Of a stretch of 64,000 bases of DNA, positions 61,867 to 64,000 are shown one piece after another. Below the pieces are notes generated by a model, which was not told where the DNA came from, ran no database searches, and was given only the letters and a program-made list of their open reading frames with translations. Source of the DNA: Enterobacillus tribolii. GTDB lineage: Bacteria > Pseudomonadota > Gammaproteobacteria > Enterobacterales > Enterobacteriaceae. The DNA is taken from assembly GCF_003363015.1 (NCBI RefSeq), contig NZ_QRAP01000012.1, positions 52,543 through 116,542 of the forward strand, given 5' to 3'. The position numbers and the translations under genes were made by a program. How positions within the stretch are numbered: position 1 is the first letter of the stretch; each line of letters starts with the position of its first letter.

Positions 61867-63318
61867 ATGCATTTTCGTGCCATTATCCGCATCGTCGGTC
61901 TACTCGTCATCCTCTTTTCCGGAACGATGTTTATTCCCGGGCTGGTGGCCCTCATCTATCGCGACGGCGCAGGGCGGGCATTTACCCAGACTTTCTTCGT
62001 CGCCCTGGCGATCGGGCTTTTCCTCTGGTGGCCGCAGCGTAAGCAAAAGCATGAACTGAAGCCGCGTGAAGGTTTTCTGATCGTGGTGCTGTTCTGGACG
62101 GTGCTGGGCAGCGTGGGGGCCTTACCTTTCCTGTTTTCGGAGCGCCCGAATCTGGGGGTGACGGATGCCTTTTTTGAGTCGTTCTCCGGGCTGACCACGA
62201 CGGGCGCGACCACGCTGGTCGGGCTGGATCATTTACCCAAAGCGATTCTGTTTTACCGGCAGATGCTGCAATGGCTCGGCGGTATGGGGATCATCGTGCT
62301 GGCGGTGGCGATTTTGCCGATATTGGGCGTCGGGGGGCTGCAGTTGTACCGGGCAGAAATGCCGGGCCCGCTGAAAGACAATAAAATGCGGCCGCGAATC
62401 GCTGAAACGGCAAAAACGCTGTGGCTGATCTATGTATTGCTGACGATCGCCTGCGCGCTTGCCCTCTGGGGGGCGGGGATGGATGTGTTTGACGCCATCT
62501 CCCATAGCTTTGCCACCATTGCCATCGGCGGTTTTTCTACCCATGATGCCAGTATCGGCTATTTCAACAGCCCGACGATCAATACCATTGTCGCCATTTT
62601 CCTGCTGATTTCCGGTTGTAACTTCGGTTTGCATTTTGCCGTGCTCAGCGGTCGTAGCCTCAGGGTGTACTGGCGCGATCCGGAATTCCGCATGTTCATT
62701 TTCGTCCAGTTTACGTTGGTGGCGGTTTGTACGCTCGTATTGTGGTTGCATAATACTTATAAAGATCCATTGCAGGCGCTGAACCAGGCCTTCTTCCAGG
62801 TAGTTTCTATGGCGACGACGGCGGGCTTCACCACCGATGGCATCGCCCACTGGCCGCTGTTTTTGCCGGTATTGCTGTTGTGTTCCGCTTTCATCGGCGG
62901 CTGTGCGGGGTCTACGGGCGGAGGGTTGAAGGTTATCCGGATACTGTTGCTGTTTTTGCAGGGCTCCCGCGAGCTGAAACGCCTGGTGCATCCGAATGCG
63001 GTCTACACGATAAAATTGGGGAACCGTGCGCTGCCGGAGAGGATTCTGGAAGCCGTGTGGGGATTTTTCTCCGCTTATGCGCTGGTGTTTATCATCAGTA
63101 TGCTGGCGGTTATTGCAACCGGCGTTGACGACTTCTCTGCTTTTGCTGCGGTGGTTGCCACGCTGAATAACCTGGGGCCAGGGCTTGGGGTGGTGGCGGA
63201 TAACTTCACGACGATGAATGCCGCTGCCAAATGGGTGCTGATTGTAACGATGCTGTTTGGTCGTCTGGAAGTATTCACCCTGTTAGTACTGTTTACTCCG
63301 ACTTTTTGGCGCAATTGA
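61867..63318 (+). CDS. trkH: Trk potassium uptake system channel TrkH
   Basis: TrkH forms the K+-conducting dimer that works with the NAD-binding TrkA ring. The 483-residue protein has the four-fold repeated P-loops: FSGLTTTGATTLVG, FATIAIGGFSTHD, VSMATTAGFTTDG and ATLNNLGPGLG, whose Gly residues form the selectivity filter. It equals the E. coli length. hemG follows 14 bp later, as in E. coli. Confidence 0.98.
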   Translation: MHFRAIIRIVGLLVILFSGTMFIPGLVALIYRDGAGRAFTQTFFVALAIGLFLWWPQRKQKHELKPREGFLIVVLFWTVLGSVGALPFLFSERPNLGVTDAFFESFSGLTTTGATTLVGLDHLPKAILFYRQMLQWLGGMGIIVLAVAILPILGVGGLQLYRAEMPGPLKDNKMRPRIAETAKTLWLIYVLLTIACALALWGAGMDVFDAISHSFATIAIGGFSTHDASIGYFNSPTINTIVAIFLLISGCNFGLHFAVLSGRSLRVYWRDPEFRMFIFVQFTLVAVCTLVLWLHNTYKDPLQALNQAFFQVVSMATTAGFTTDGIAHWPLFLPVLLLCSAFIGGCAGSTGGGLKVIRILLLFLQGSRELKRLVHPNAVYTIKLGNRALPERILEAVWGFFSAYALVFIISMLAVIATGVDDFSAFAAVVATLNNLGPGLGVVADNFTTMNAAAKWVLIVTMLFGRLEVFTLLVLFTPTFWRN

Positions 63319-63332
63319 TCTAGGGAAGACAT

Positions 63333-63866
63333 ATGAAAACGCTGATTCTTTACTCCAGCCAGGATGGACAAACGCAGGCCATTGCCTCTTCTATTGCCTC
63401 CTCGCTGGCGGTAGAGATGCGCTGTGAAATGCATGATTTGCGGGATGCGCAGGATATCCGGTTGGAAAATTTTGACGCCGTGCTGATCGGCGCGTCGGTA
63501 CGTTACGGCCATTTCTCGCGGATATTGCACAAATTTGTCCGTCGCAATGCAGAAAAACTGAACGCCATGCCGAGTGCGTTATTTACGGTAAACCTGACGG
63601 CGCGCAAGCCGGAGAAGCGTTCACCGCAAACCAATGCGTATACCCGCAAGTTTTTGTTGGCTTCACCGTGGACGCCGAAGCTGTGTGCGGTGTTTGCCGG
63701 CGCATTGCGTTATCCGCATTATCGCTGGATTGATAAGGTCATGATCCGCTTTATTATGAAATTGACCGGCGGGGAAACGGATACCACGAAAGAAATCGAG
63801 TATACCGACTGGGAGCAGGTTGCCCATTTTGCACAGGATTTCGCCCGTTTAGCGGCTTCCCGCTGA
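63333..63866 (+). CDS. hemG: Menaquinone-dependent protoporphyrinogen oxidase HemG
   Basis: HemG oxidises protoporphyrinogen IX to protoporphyrin IX, passing electrons to quinones. The 177-residue flavodoxin-like protein starts MKTLILYSSQDGQTQAIASSI with the FMN-phosphate loop and contains GASVRYGHFSRILHKFV, a HemG signature. Its neighbourhood between trkH and an rRNA operon is conserved in enterobacteria. Confidence 0.97.
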   Translation: MKTLILYSSQDGQTQAIASSIASSLAVEMRCEMHDLRDAQDIRLENFDAVLIGASVRYGHFSRILHKFVRRNAEKLNAMPSALFTVNLTARKPEKRSPQTNAYTRKFLLASPWTPKLCAVFAGALRYPHYRWIDKVMIRFIMKLTGGETDTTKEIEYTDWEQVAHFAQDFARLAASR

Positions 63867-63906
63867 GTTTTTGCCCGGAAAATACCGTGAATTTTGTGAT
63901 GTTGCT

Positions 63907-63935
63907 GAAAAAAAAAGCGCTTAGCGTTTTTTTTT
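63907..63935 (+). terminator. hemG terminator / A-T rich upstream element
   Basis: A run of nine A, then GCGCTTAGCG, then a run of nine T can fold as a short hairpin (CGC-TTA-GCG extended by A-U pairs, with a G bulge) ending in U. The following TTTTTAAATT also resembles an UP element for the rRNA promoter. Confidence 0.5.
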
Positions 63936-63945
63936 AAATTAACAC

Positions 63946-63982
63946 TTGTCAGCCATCAGGAAGTCCCTATAATGCGCCTCCA
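63946..63982 (+). promoter_or_regulatory. Ribosomal RNA operon P1 promoter
   Basis: TTGTCA (63946-63951) and TATAAT (63968-63973) with a 16-bp spacer, a GC-rich discriminator GCGCCTCC and probable start A63982 reproduce the E. coli rrn P1 pattern (CCCTATAATGCGCC). The 16S gene lies beyond the right edge of the window. In E. coli an rrn operon also follows hemG. Confidence 0.9.
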
Positions 63983-64000
63983 CTGACCGGCAAACAGCAC

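Overview
The window is a stretch of enterobacterial chromosome. Its backbone follows the E. coli K-12 order around 85-87 min: corA, rarD, yigI, pldA, recQ, rhtC, then metR/metE, udp, rmuC, ubiE-ubiJ-ubiB, tatABC-tatD, rfaH, ubiD, fre, fadA-fadB, pepQ-yigZ, trkH, hemG, and finally the promoter of a ribosomal RNA operon whose 16S gene lies just outside. Protein sequences are close to, but clearly different from, the E. coli ones. hemB sits directly after tatD, and gnt, znt, frw/pfl and mur genes are placed in this backbone, which points to a lineage outside Escherichia/Salmonella. A Yersiniaceae or Pectobacteriaceae relative such as Serratia or Gibbsiella is my guess; the genus cannot be fixed from the sequence alone.

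Layout. 1-8100: partial cupin gene, corA with a structured leader, an AbrB-type membrane protein, rarD, yigI, pldA, recQ, rhtC. 8100-16900: a block that replaces the E. coli rhtB-pldB-yigL segment. It holds gntK and gntR (gluconate), yhhW, zntA with a textbook ZntR promoter, and a tightly packed three-gene outer-membrane operon of unknown function. 16900-23800: a YigM-like exporter, a very large exported Trp/Tyr/Gly-rich protein, metR and metE. 23860-26300: an AraC regulator, a small exported OB-fold-like protein, and a HicA-like/HTH gene pair behind a strong promoter with a palindrome across its -35 element. 26290-34920: a carbohydrate module made of PTS components (FrwB, FrwC, FrwD, and the HPr-EI-EIIA fusion PtsA), a glycyl-radical enzyme with its activase (PflD, PflC) and fructose-6-phosphate aldolase FsaB. 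34950-38400: MurNAc uptake and recycling (murP, murQ, murR). 38400-44000: udp, ysgA, a tyrosine-phosphatase-like gene, a CstA-family peptide transporter, a DedA protein. 44000-64000: the conserved rmuC-to-hemG housekeeping block.

Functional themes. Ubiquinone synthesis (ubiE, ubiJ, ubiB, ubiD), Tat export, haem synthesis (hemB, hemG) and fatty-acid oxidation (fadA, fadB) form the respiratory and export core. Sugar and cell-wall salvage genes cluster in the middle. Direct regulatory signals can be read for ZntR, GntR, FadR, MetJ and CRP, and a probable MurR operator. The least explained elements, and the best candidates for new biology, are the three-gene outer-membrane operon (13413-16801), the large modular exported protein (17760-20282), the HicA-like/HTH pair (25442-26301) and the substrate of the PTS/glycyl-radical module.
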